Of a stretch of DNA of 64,000 nucleotides, positions 1-24,832 are shown one piece after another (within the stretch, counting starts at the first letter, position 1; each line of letters opens with the position of its first letter). The notes beneath the pieces were generated by a model. It saw only the letters and a program-made list of their open reading frames with translations, searched no databases and had not been told where the DNA came from. Made by a program: the position numbers and the translations under genes. Origin of the DNA: Antennarius striatus (Eukaryota > Chordata > Actinopteri > Lophiiformes > Antennariidae); assembly GCF_040054535.1 (NCBI RefSeq), contig NC_090783.1:3198501-3262500 (forward strand), read 5' to 3'.

Positions 1-1379
1 GCAGGAACGTGATCCGAGCAGTCCGTCCCACCACGCATGGAGCTAATCGCCTCGGCGTAGCGCACAAAACAAACGCACTGCACCTCTATTTGCTTTACAA
101 TTATCTCATTATTATGTTTTTTTTCCTTTCTGTTGTGAATATGTGGGTTAATAAGAGTTTCATGAGCAGCGGGTGAAACCAGGTCACGTCTCCAGGTGAG
201 CGTATCCGTGTTGTTCGCTATCTGCAGTGTGAGATTATAACACTCTGCTGTAACTCGTGCCCTTTGACCCCCCCTTCCCCAGAGTTAACATTATCAGGAT
301 TCTTGCAGAGATATGACTGATGTGTTTATATGAACAAATAAAAAGTGTGCAGCTTTTATGTAATAGTGCTGTTGATGGATAACAGGTCCAGGGGAAAAGT
401 CAAACAAAGGGACGGTGGTGAGGTTACGACCCGGAATCAAGGGTTTAGTCTTTCATATTCAATGCAGATGTCAGCACGCTATGCACAAATAATGCTAACA
501 TGCTATTGCTTAGTATGTTTGTCCTGTTTGCTCGTATATCATGTAGCATGCAAACTTTTGGGAACTAGAAAGGCACTAGGAGAGTGTATACCTCCGCCAG
601 GGTTGCAAAAACACTTCCTGGATCTGTCTTGAATTAAAACAGCTTCCAATGGGAATCACTTCTTCCTCATTTTAAGAGCCAGCTCGCTCATAAATATGAG
701 TCAATTTTTTTTTTCAAGATGACCCCTGTACATATAAGAGGAATGTCTTTGAAATCCGCTGCAAATATATTATAAAGTAAAACAGCCTCGTTCAGAGTCT
801 GACAAAAGGAATATTTACAGTAAAGGGTGGAAATCCTTCACTTGTGACATTCCTCTTTACTTTTGGAGTCAAACAACACGTCCTCCGACACACCCAGGGC
901 TCCAGCGATCACTATTCAAAGGGCTGGTCTTTACTTGCTGTGGGAAGATGTGCCAACACACGTTTTTATTCGCTCCGAACTGCAACACATTCTCACGTTA
1001 TCTCTGTTAATCAAAACGTTCTCTCACACGACTTATCAGCCTGAAATAATCGCTTTCTTTTCTAACGAAAGGGAAAGCGATATCCACGGCGGCGGCTTTT
1101 GCACAAAGCGGAGAAAGGATGTTGGCAGCTGGATCCCATGTGAGGACAATAAAAACGCACAACAGGATAGAGGAAGGGAACGCCAGACGAGGCAGAAGTC
1201 TAGAAAGTTTTCAGGTGGTTTTGTATCTAGGCAAATTCACACATTTTAAACAATTCCACACAAACTGCTCGACAGATTTTCATGAAACTTGGCAGAAGAA
1301 TGGAAAAGGAGTTCAAACTTTTTGGACATAAAAACATGTTTCGCAGCTCTAGATGTATCATGTAGATTCTTGGCATCAC

Positions 1380-13042
<11,663 letters not shown>

Positions 13043-15799
13043 TCTGAGTGTTCGGGCACTTTAAAAACACACCACGATACACAACCTTTCTCTTGTCTCA
13101 CCCGTTTTCCTCACAGAGACGGACGCAGGTGCGCACACACCTGTCAACGCGCGTCCGGCCTTTGGAAACACCTTCAATTCCCAGAACATCACATTACACA
13201 CCCCCCCCAAATAGAGAAACCCCCAAGATGATGAACACACACAGTCAGAGACACACTCCAGCACGACCTCTACTTCCTCTCTGGGTGTTTGGTGAAGGAG
13301 TGAGGAGGGCAGCCCCCCGGGACGCACCAATGATTAAACGCATCACCTTAATGTGGCACCTGTGGCGCCGAGACGCGCTCCCTGCTAGGGGATAATGGAG
13401 TGCGCGGTGTGGGCGAGAAGTGGAGTACAGATGCTCCCGTGGACCAGACTCCATGATGATCACACACACAGAGATGGTCAATCATTGGCGATGACAAGTT
13501 TCTAATCATTAGCGTCTAAACACACAGAACATCTGCTGGTAAGTGCTGGGCGGCGTCTGTAAAGCGCTCTAAACACATTTGAATGAACACACCAAAGCAC
13601 CGAGAAGGTTAAAGTGAAGGCAACGTCATTACAGTAATAATTAGTAATATTTTTAATTTTTTTCCTGTTGATATAAGATATTTAAACATCTGGAAATATT
13701 TATAATCGTATAAATATTATCCATCGTGACGTGTGGCCATTATTAAATACAGTTGTTGTTGTTTTTTTTAACACATCTGAGGTCGGGAAGCGAAAAATGT
13801 GCTCCCTGATGTGAAATTAACCCAAACGCACCAACCGGGTTCTGGCGGGTGTTTGTCCGCTATAAGGAGCAGATGGCGACGATAGAGTCCCCCTGACGTC
13901 ACACACATTATCATCAATCTCACACGCAGAACACAATGTAAGAGCCTGAAAAGAGAAAAGGTTCTGTTTGCACAAAGGAAAAGTTCCAGGGAAAAAACCC
14001 CAAACAAACAGGATTATTAAAAATTCCTTTACATTTAGAAGTATTAAAACTGTATAGTGTATAATGATAGTACATGAAATAATACATGAAAAGACATTGT
14101 GTGTGTTCATGTTCATGTTCATGTTCACTTATTGTGCATTTCTGTGTCTCATAAAGCGGATCAGTCCAGATTTCGAGTCGTTTACACTGGCCTGCTCGAG
14201 GTTGAGGAAGTATCTGGTTTAGTGCTTCACTATCCAAATAAGGCCTTAAACTGCAGCTCTTTATGGTGTACATGACTCTATATGTAATATGATGCATGAT
14301 AGCAGTGAAAGCAATGAAAATATGTGATGCTATAATCCTTTATTTTGTTTTCACGATTTTTTCCATTTTTAAATAATAATAAAAACATATTTGTGATTTC
14401 TAGTTTTATTTATCAAGCTTTTTTTAAAATTTCAGCAAAATCAGTATTTTTTTTTAATCTAATGGGTATATTTATTTTTTTATTTGTATAATTCATTGAT
14501 CTTCTGTTTAATTGTTTTTTTTTAGAAGTCGGGGTAGGTCACGTGATCACACTAATGGCTGTTTTACAGTAAAGACGGAAGAGGAGGTCCCGGCCACTCA
14601 CCCCTTGATCCAGATCACTCCCGCGTGTCCCGCCGTCCTGTCAAGTTCTATAAAAGCCAATCAGGAAGATTTGATATGATTTTGATTGAAAAAACAATCT
14701 TATTTAAGGTTCAGTTAAGAGGTAGATCTGCAAAGTCTAGACTTAGTTTAGTTTGTCAAACCACATTATTTGCAAACCACATTAACCAAAAATTATGTAT
14801 AATATACACATATTTAATTATTTACTTATATTCTGAACGTGATCAAACATTGTTAACTTATACTTTGTGAAAATACACACATTTACCTTGTGTTGTGCTT
14901 CACCTTCCGGTGAAATCAGACATGGTCCTATAAGTCTTAAAGGGGTTCAATTGTGAATAATACATTTTTTCAGGTCTCTACATATACATAGTGGTTCTCC
15001 CTAACCCTACCAACTACTCAATCTGGAAAACAAACGCTTCCTGCATCAATAGATAAATGGAATTTTGTGCCAGACAGCACAAAAGACAAACAAGCACGAT
15101 CCACTGTCTTACGTAACAACGGGAGTGGTTGACAGACTTCGTGTTCAGTTCAAGGTAGCCGTGTGTGGTAATGACCTGGCTCAGAACTATACACTGAAAG
15201 TGCCTCACAAGCTGTTGAAGTCAGCTAGCATTTGGCTAACTAGTTAGCTCTGCTTCATTCAGGTGTTTATATATCCTTTTTTTAAAAAAATAAAAACCAA
15301 TGAAAATGATTGAGTTTTTAATTTCTTTTTATTTAATTACAAGTAACAAAAGTGCATTCATGTTTCTAGTACTGTGGGCCTATCAGTAGTTTTGTAGGTG
15401 GAAACTAGATTGTAGTACATGTTACTGACCTCTTGATGGCACTACAGAGTAAGTGATTCCTATTGAGGTGTTGGCGCATGCGCAGTTACAGCTGACTGAA
15501 TGTATCAATGCTTCATGGGGCTTCATCTTACCATCATTGCAGCTTAGCTGAATTGAATTCAGCTAAGCTGCATATTTTTAGCGGTGGGAGGAAGCCGGAG
15601 AACCAGGAGAGAATCCACTCGGACATGGAAAGAACTCTGCACAGAAAGGACTCAAACCTGGAACCTTCTTTCCATGAGGCGACAGCGTTACCCACTGCGC
15701 CATGGACATTAACTAAAAATAAAGTTCTTAAAACATAATTACTTGTCACATGCTCATTCAAAAGAAATCTTGCAAAGAAAAAGAGACAAACAAAAAACT
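13043..15799. other. Intergenic region between slc5a10 and the cfap20-like gene
   Basis: No coding exon can be supported. A GC-rich patch at 14560-14660 carries, on the minus strand, a donor-like AAGGG/GTGAGT near 14606 that could belong to a slc5a10 5'UTR exon. The rest is AT-rich. A tttatt at 15328-15333 (AATAAA on the minus strand) is one possible poly(A) signal for the cfap20-like gene. Confidence 0.4.
15580..15708. repeat. Fragment of dispersed vertebrate repeat (GGAGGAAGCCGGAGAACC type)
   Basis: The order GTGGGAGGAAGCCGGAGAAC, then GAGAGAATCCACTCGGACAT, CACAGAAAGGAC, GAGGCGACAGCGTTACCCAC and TGCGCCA is the familiar 3' half of a dispersed element in teleost DNA. It is degenerate and noncoding. 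Confidence 0.5.
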
Positions 15800-17010
15800 C
15801 TACGCCAACTCTGGAGGGTGGGATGGAGTAACCTTGCAGCTTGGCAACCGCTGCAATAAAAAAATACAAATGAGTGTCAGACAAGTGTCTTGTTGTGTAC
15901 GATTGTGTAAATATATGACTGTGTGGAGGTGTTTTACCTTAGCTTTCTGCGGCGGCATGGGCCAGAAGAGTTTAAACTCTGCTGGGAGCTCATCCTCAGA
16001 GTACAGCCTGTCTGTGAAATAGACTCTCCTAATGCGACAGTTGGCGTGGATCTGAGGGGAAAATAGACATAGGGTTCATTCACACTGCAGTGTTTCCATA
16101 GAAAATTCTAACAGCAACTACATCACATCTTTTTGTCTCGGTGCGCTCACCTGTATACGCAGCATCTCAACATAATTGGTACCATAGACTTTCCTAGTAT
16201 ATTCCGATAAGTTGAGTTGGAGCCTGTTCCAGCCATCGTCCAACCTCAGGGGCATGGTGCAGATGAACGGATCCACCCAACTCCTGCTTCGGTAGGTACT
16301 TGCCCTAAACCGCCGGCGAACATTGTTGTCATCCAGCACCTGAAAGTGGAACAACAGCCTGAGTGACCATTCAAAACGTACGGAATGTTCTGTTTCCTCT
16401 TGTGTCTGCCTTACCTGGAATTCAAATGAGAAGTCCTTGTTCAGGTTCTTGATTATCAAGACCATAATTGGAAGCTTAACACCCAACGTCTTCTTTGGGT
16501 CTGCTGGGCAATTTATGTATGTAGTGCTGTCGGGATTAAAAGACATTAAGGGTTAGAATGATCAGTTTGTGAGTTAATCTTACACACAAAACAAGATCGA
16601 CACACACACACGCTCACCTGACGTTCACCCCTTCGACCTCTAACACCTGCGAGCGGATGTCGTTGTCGGTGATTCTCCCAATTTGACCGTTCTGCACCTG
16701 TCAACACAAATAATGTTGATTTAAAGTAAAATATTACATATTTTCTTATTGTTTGTATGAAAATTTTGTTTTTTGTTTTGCTGGCAGCAGTACACAAGAA
16801 ATATAAAAACTATTAATATCATTGTTTATTGTTTGGTCCAAGCAACACCTCGGTGGCAGTGGCTAGCATTAGCACAGCTACAGGTAAGGAAGTCAGAAAA
16901 CTTTTCATTGTGAATAGCTTGCTCACCTTTTCATCCCATATTTGAAGGGGTTTTCTACCGATGCTGTATAAAATAGACAGAAAGGCTCCTTGAAAAGTCC
17001 CTCTAAACAT
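15800..17010 (-). CDS. CFAP20-like ciliary microtubule-associated protein (divergent copy)
   Basis: CFAP20 (BUG22) binds axonemal and centriolar microtubules as an inner-junction protein and supports ciliary beating. Six coding exons (16927-17010, 16618-16697, 16415-16526, 16151-16339, 15938-16051, 15800-15850) join in frame to 209 residues. Diagnostic segments: [100 protein letters not shown] and [19 protein letters not shown]. The family is usually about 193 residues. Here the conserved body ends QKAK and a sixth exon adds 16 residues ending PPELA. The protein differs from the remembered, almost invariant vertebrate CFAP20 at many positions (for example PMPPQKAK against PVQNKAK), so a paralogue is more likely than the orthologue; the symbol is left blank. 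Confidence 0.88.
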
Positions 17011-18062
17011 TTTTTGCTTTTTATTTTTGGCCCTGATGCTATTGGTGCCATGTGTATATATAATTTTACTTGTATATATACGTACAAGATCAAAACAGAT
17101 TAGATCAAAGCGCGGGGTGAGATCACAGGAGAGCAGATCAGATTAACCCAGGTCCCGCAATTGTTAGATAATTATTGATAGCAGAACCCATATCCTTTGA
17201 TCTTTTTATATGTGCATACAGTTTTCAAGCATAATGGTCGCGCGAACAACTCCAAACAAACGAACGAACGAATGAACGAATGAACGAATGAACGAATGAA
17301 TGAATGAATGAATGAATGAATGAATGAATGAATGAATGAATGAATGAATGAATGTTTTTTTCACTGCCAACAAAAGTATTCAGGGCAACATCACCATTCT
17401 CAGAGTCAGACCCAGTTCCTGATATCAGGATGGATGTCATATTGAGTAATGGTTCAATTCCGGCGGTCATGATTCCATTGAAGATCAATTCTGACTTGAA
17501 ATTTAATTTCCTGAAAATTTGTATCATGTTTTTTAAAATTCCAAATCATTTATACTCTGATATAACATAAGCCTGAGATGTATGTACAAGTATTATATTT
17601 GCATGTGGCCGCAAACATTCCAAAAAGAACACAGAAAGAAATTATTTTAGAGGGAGGAGAACAGTTTGGTGCTCATGTATTATTCCTTTGGAAGATTTTA
17701 TTTAATACTAAAGTCTTGATAATCATCAATAAAAGTCCTGATGAGATGAAGAGATTTTAATTTTGCTTTTCTTTCAGGTACATTATTTCTGCGTTAATAT
17801 GAGAAGTGTTTATTTTTAGTTTCCCGCCACGGTGCATGATGGGAGGTCAGTAAAATTAGATAACCAATCAGCGGGGCTGACGATTGGCGTTACCCGGAAG
17901 TGAAACATAACAACAAAAAAATTGCCGGGAAATATTATTTGTCAGCGGCTACCGAAGCTACGAGCGGGGACTATCAACGAGAGAAGGATTTAGCTTTTGT
18001 TTTCATTGCGTGTGGGTAAATTCGTTGGTGTCGGGTCGTGACGTGGACCGGTCCGAACCGGT
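17011..18062. other. Divergent intergenic region with (TTCA)n tetranucleotide array
   Basis: This spacer separates two divergently transcribed genes, the cfap20-like gene and chtf18. A GAAT/GAAC tetranucleotide array occupies about 17260-17354. The sequence next to chtf18 (17820-18062) holds CCAAT-like ACCAATCAG at 17863 and becomes GC-richer, consistent with the chtf18 promoter. No coding exon is supported. Confidence 0.5.
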
Positions 18063-21000
18063 ATGGACGAATACGACGAGCTGTTCGGGATTCAGGATGA
18101 CTTTGAGGAGCAGTTCGCGGATGAGCTGGAGGTGTTGGCTCAGATGGAACCCGGTGAGGACGAGCTAGCTTAACTGACTTCATTTACTTTATTTATTTGT
18201 TAGCGGTTATACCCACTCCCACGAACAACTAACATCCTCCTGAATGGGAAATACTCATGACCCGACGAATTAGGCTCAACAAATGTCAGACAGTACTTTA
18301 GTTCAATTCAATTAAAAAAAACTTTATTAGTCCCCAAAGCGCGATTGAAGGCACTGAAGCAGGATTGGTGCACAAAAAAAGAAATGCAGAGTGCATCAAC
18401 CAACACTGACACTAAAATACACAATAAACTGATATGTATAATATAAAAAGCTATGTGCAATGGTGTAATAAATAAAGATATCATGACCCTTCATATTGTG
18501 GCAGCATTATGTGTGTTGGTATGAAGCGTGTATGATTGCAAACATAATAGTTTAAACATAAACATTGTGAACTTAAACAATAAACAAACAATAATTGAAT
18601 AATAATTTAAATATACTGTTTGTGTTAATTAATAATTCAGAATGTTTATTTGATTGTGTAACAGTCTAATCTCTCGAACACTAATTATATGTGAACGTAT
18701 TAGACTCTCCAAAACCAGGCAAACGTCAGAGACGTGTCGCAGGAGAGGACATTTCTGACATTGAGCACCTGCTGGAGGATCAGCCCATCAGTGAGTTCAC
18801 TCCTGTTTTTCTCCCTGGTGTTATAAATTTCCATCTAACCCGACTCCATCCTTGCAGCCCCAAAGGCGAAGCGGCTGAAGCAGGATGCAGGGGTGGCCAA
18901 GCGACTGTTTGATTCCCAGCAGGACCAGCAGAACACAGCCCCGGTGCGGAATGATGACATCACACCGCCGTCCTCTCCAGAGCAGTACGAACCTTCTCAC
19001 GCTCTCAGGTAGGAGATCTGAGGATCAAGATCTCTCTGATATTTGAACCACTTTTTAAAATTCCATTTACCTGAATTTTATTCCTGAACGTCTTGGATAT
19101 AATCAGCATTTTTGAAATTAAAGGACTTTTTCTGTAGTTTTTCACTTATTACAACTTGAAGAGTGTACATGCTGTGTGTTTTAGGTCAGCCCCGGCTGTG
19201 CTGGACATCAGTGGCTTTGCGGCGATTCCAGAGACGCCCACACGACCTTCCAGAGAGGTGACAGCATCGCTTCACGCGCTCAGACGGCCCCCTTTAGAGG
19301 GAGAGTACATCAGCGTGACCGACTCGTCAGGGAATCGCGTCTACCTCCGACAAACAGAAGACACTGGGACGAAGGTTGTGATGTGGAATGTTTCCTATAC
19401 GTCGGTCATCACATGTTAAGGTCTGATGTTCAATTCCTGCAAAGCTGATTTCTGTATTTCTTTGTATTTGTATTATTTTCACCAGGTAGTGGACACCAGA
19501 ATTGTACCCAACTCCCAGGGTACACTGGGACTGCTGGCATTGCCAGTAAGTGTGTTGAGAGAAGAAGCAGCAGAGAGGGTGAGAGACAGATTAGTTTACT
19601 GGTTGCCACCACATAATCATATGTTGGTCAGATGATTTATTTAATTTCAAACATTTTTGTTACTAGTCAAGTATGGAGACTGATAAAATTGTTTTAAAAG
19701 AACTATTTGTATATGTAGAAATTTTACATTCTTAAATTGAGCCAGTGTTTCTCTCTTTCTTTGACGCGATGCAGCGTCACCGTCAGCTTCTGGAAGAATC
19801 TCAGCGTCTGACGGAGCTGCTGGACCGGTAACTCCTCACCCGTCTCTCTCAAGAATCAAACAATCTGATCAAATGCAGAACTTTTTTTTTACAATTTGCA
19901 CTTTGACTGTGACAACTTTACACTCCAGAAACGTGAATGATGTGTTTGTGGAGCCTGAAAACATAGAAGATAAAGAGAATAACGCTCCAGAGGACACAGA
20001 GGGACGAGAATCTCGGCTCTGGGTGGACAGATTCTCGCCGCGACACTACACAGAACTTCTCAGCGATGACGTAAGCCGTGTCGACACAAGAGCACGATGG
20101 CTACTAGCAGCATTGCAGTGATACCAGGTTGTTTGTTCCTGTAGTTTACCAACCGCTGTTTGCTCAAGTGGTTGAAACTTTGGGACACGGTCGTGTTCGG
20201 AAGAGAGAGGAAGACCCGCCTGGTCCGGTTTGACAGACAGGCTCCCAACCAGAACTCTTTCAAACCCAATCAGAGCAATCAGAATCCAAACCGCTTTAAG
20301 AGCAAGATCGAGATGACGGAGGAGCTGCTGGAGGCGGAGCTGGACCAGCACAAACGCCCCAAATTCAAGGTGAACACACCGTCACCTTATGACGGCACAT
20401 TTCAGTTCAAAACCTTTTAAAAAAAATTTATGTCGGGACTTTTTGTAGGTGGCGTTGTTGTCTGGGCCGCCAGGTTTGGGAAAGACCACCCTCGCTCATA
20501 TCATAGCAAAGCATGCTGGGTACAACGTGGTGGAAATCAATGCCAGGTTAGTTGATGCAAATAAAAAATCCCGTGTAAATCAGGATTCCTGCAGCCCTAC
20601 TTCCATGAACGACAATCTTTCCGCAGTGACGATCGTAGCGCCGAAGTCTTCCAGAGACGCATCGACACGGCGACGCAGATGAAGTCCGTGTTGGGATCCG
20701 ACGAGAGGCCGAACTGCCTCGTTATCGACGAGATCGACGGAGCGCCGGCGGTACGACGAGAGGCGTTTAGTAAATAAATAAATCACCCAAATCGCCCTTT
20801 AGTTCTTCAGAATGTTTTCTTATCCGTCGTCTTCTATAGGCTGCGATCAACATTCTGTTAGCGACGCTGAACAGGAAGGACGGTCACGGTGGCGAGGCCG
20901 GTACGGATACCGCCAACAGGAAGAAGAAAAAGAAGGAATCCATCCTACTCCGACCAATCATCTGCATCTGCAATGACCTGTGAGACACGCCAGGTTTTTA

Positions 21001-23012
21001 CATCCCTTTTCGAAGCGGTGATGTATTGACCTTGACCTTGAGAATACCAGGTCAAGGTCAAATTTAGACTTTTATACATTTTTTTTTGCACATATCTCAG
21101 GAACTGGATAAGATAGAAAGACTAAAACAAAAGGCGTTATATTCAGGGAGACAAGGGGATGAAAATGGGATCACAACCTTGACCTTGAAAAACTAGGTCA
21201 AGGTCAAATTTTCACTTTTATACCCTTTTAGGTACACATCCCTGAAACCTGATGAGATATAATCACAAAACAAAAAGCAACATTTTCAGGAAGCCAGAGG
21301 CACAAAAATGTGTAGGTTAGGATAAAATTTTGATTTCAGAGGTGTCGCGGGATGTTGCAGTCTGACTGCCTTGTTCTAAATGTTTTTTTACCAAATGTGC
21401 ATTTTTTTAGCCTCCAACTTCTGTCTTCTTCGTCTTGTTATCTCCCGCTCCTTCCAGGTATGTTCCGGCTCTCCGTCCTCTCAGGCAGCAGGCCTTCCTC
21501 CTGACCTTCCCCCAGACTCAGCCCTCCCGCCTCACGCAGAGATTGGCTGAGGTGAACGCAGTCGCAGAAATACACAACCAATCGCACGTCCAATCAATCC
21601 GAACTTACATCCGGGTTTGTCTTTGTAGATTTCCCTCCAGCAGGGGATGAAAACAGACACCGGCGCTCTGATGTCGCTGTGCGAGAAGACCGACAACGAC
21701 ATCCGGGCGTGCATCAACACGCTGCAGGTGGGCGGCGGCGGCGTGGAGATACGCCGCCTGTTGGGGTTTAAGTCAGTATATTTACAGCGCAGCATGCGTT
21801 TTCGTCCGCACAGTTCCTTCACGGTCGCGGCCACAAGCAGGTGGACAGCAGGACCATCCAGTGTGTTTCTGTGGGGCAGAAGGACCAGAACAAAGGCTTG
21901 TTCAACCTGTGGCAGGAGATCTTCCAGCTGCCGCGCGTAAAACGGTACGGCGTGGTTTTTTAGTATGTCGGTTGTGAACTTACAGCTGAATTTCAAGTTT
22001 CGTTAAAATAATTGTTGTTGTTTTTTGTGGAACTTTGCAATCAGGAAGGAATGTGAATTATCTGTCATGTTAAATGTGACGTACTGATCCGATCTCTACT
22101 TCCTGGATTTCGTCCATTTCAGGAAGCGAATCGGCGCCGGGTTTGAAGAGGCCTCCGGTTCAGGAGCGCAGAGGTTTCAGCACATTCTGCTGTTGGCGAC
22201 CTCTAGTGGAGAGTATGAGAAGGTTTCTCAGGTACTGAACACGCCTGTGGAGGAAACACTGACAACATCCTGGATCTGATAAGAACCTCTCCTCTCGTCA
22301 GGGCCTGTATGATAACTACCTGTCCATGCGGGTGAGGGACCCCCACCTGCAGAGCGTCTGCGAGGCCCTGGACTGGTTCTCCTTCTCAGACAGACTCAAC
22401 CAGGTCATTCTGCACCGTCAGAACTTCTCCCTGATGAGATACCTGCCCTACTTGTCTGTCACCTTCCACTTCCTGTTCGCCCACACCAACGTTCCCCGCA
22501 TCAGCTACCCCCACAGTCAGCATGAGGTACCCCAGAACCACAAACCCCACCCCCCTCCTGTATGGCAATCCATTGGAGTAGATGGTCATTCTTTATTATC
22601 TCATCTCCAGGCCTCCTCCCGGCTCCTCAGCAGCAGGAACGCTCTGTCCACCATGTTGGCCGACATCCCAGCATGCATCAGGACGAGGATCAGCCAGCTC
22701 AGCCTGAACCTGGACATGCTCACCCTGCTGCTCGACATAATCTGTCCCAAACTGCGGCCTGTGCGTACATACATTCACCCGTTTTGTAGAGGATGACGTC
22801 CAATGGACACGAACGCCTTTCGATGATGCGATGCGATGCGTTTAATGTCAGTCAGACGTTCGTCCGTTTCCTCTTCAGGTGAATCCGCAGCTGTTCAGCA
22901 CCAGGGAGAAGCAGCAGATGCGCGAGCTGATCGACACCATGCTGGCGTACAACCTGTCCTACAGGCAGGACCGCACGCCGGAGGGGCAGTACATATACGT
23001 ACTGGAGCCGTG

Positions 23013-23061
<49 letters not shown>

Positions 23062-23185
23062 TAGTGTCGTTACAGGTGGCTCCCTGCTGAACAGATAGTG
23101 GTTCTGGGGTGTTGAAGGTCACTGCTCCTGTCTGCACTGTGACGCTCCGCATGGAGGCTTAAAGACTAATCCCCTTAACACCTGA

Positions 23186-23217
<32 letters not shown>

Positions 23218-24568
23218 TGTATGTGTGCGTGCGCTGGTAGCAGAGTAGCAAGTTAAAAGTCTGACTGGCGGGGTTCAGCTGGACGGAGGAACAGATGGAA
23301 GAGGATGAAACCAGCAGATTTTTGAACAGAGCTGAAAATATTCGGTCGTAAATTCAGGTTTTCTTTGAATTTTTTTTACATTTTCCGACTTTTGTTTGTC
23401 GGGGCGTCCCGCGTCGGTACAATGGGATAACCAGCCATGCGGGGCCACGACGCGGAGGAGCGACCCGCCCGGGGGGGCTCCTTCCTGCAGGCTCGCTGCG
23501 ACCAGGTGCTGGTGACCAACGACTGGTGTCTGCCTCTGGTGGGGGCGCTGCTGCTGCTGCTGCTCATCTACACCTTCCTCTACCTGCCCTCTCTGGCGCA
23601 TCACAACACCACCCTCTGATGCCCCACGCAGCAAAGAGCCTCCCTGGATGTAAACATTTAACGTTCCCTGCAGGCGCATTTGATTGGACTGCTCTCGTTT
23701 CAGCGCTGTGTTGATTGGTCGACGCAGACGCTCCTTTGATTTTCAGGAATATTTCTACTGGGATTGATGGAGCTGATTTTTCCCAGGCACCTGAACGCAT
23801 CGCCCTCTCTCCACATGTGAGAGTTCTGCTTCTGTGATGTCGTTATTTATTCACTGGTTTTATAATATCTTTGTTTTAATGCCGAATGTATGGAATTATA
23901 ACTTTTAACAACTGAACTTGAATGTCAGAAACACAACTAGAATAAACTTTTCATTAATTATATGCATATTTCAGAAATGGAAAGCTTGCGCGATATACAC
24001 AAAGTGATTGTTTGTTGATCACTGATTATTATTTCGCTTTGGTTCTATCAATCGTGGATGTTTCTGTGGTGTTTCTTTGAATGCTTTTGCCACAGTTGGC
24101 CCGTGTTAGCTCACGACGACAACGATGATGATCCTCGTCTCACAGCGAAGCCTTGACGGCGTTTACGTGGAGGCTGATGCTGCTTTTATTTTGTTTGTCC
24201 TTCCTGTTTGTTCACTAATCTGAAGATGTCGTTGTGCACTTGTGGGCTCGCAAACTAGTGAATTCAAACCCTAAACAGTATTTAAAGCACCGTTGACATC
24301 ATGTAGGATACATGAATAATAGATTCAGATCAGATGCTTGTATCTCTCTGGGCTCTCGGCTCTAATGTCTGAACTGATACCGTAAATATTTCATCTGGAT
24401 TAATATTTGCATCAGGATAGAGAGTCTGTAAAGTGATGCAGCTTCATCTACAGCTTCTGATTAAACCGCTGTTGATATTTTATGGCGCTAACATGAAGTA
24501 AGGCGCTCACAGATGCAGAGGGCCTGATGCATCTAAATGCAGCGTAATTGAAAGTATTTACCGGCACG

Positions 24569-24660
<92 letters not shown>

Positions 24661-24797
24661 TGGGTATGGAAAGAGGATTACGGATTTAAAGAATAACCAA
24701 TTCAGGGAAAACATGAAGCGGAGCAGCTTCCTGTTATTTGGTTTGTTCACCTCTGCGTGTGTGTTTGTGTTCAAACTCTGTGTACAGCTCTTAATCT

Positions 24798-24832
<35 letters not shown>

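Noticed and set aside
1-60. Possible slc5a10 exon 13 at the left edge
   Set aside because: No frame here reads like the expected GAFWGLIAG segment, so the next exon was placed outside the window.
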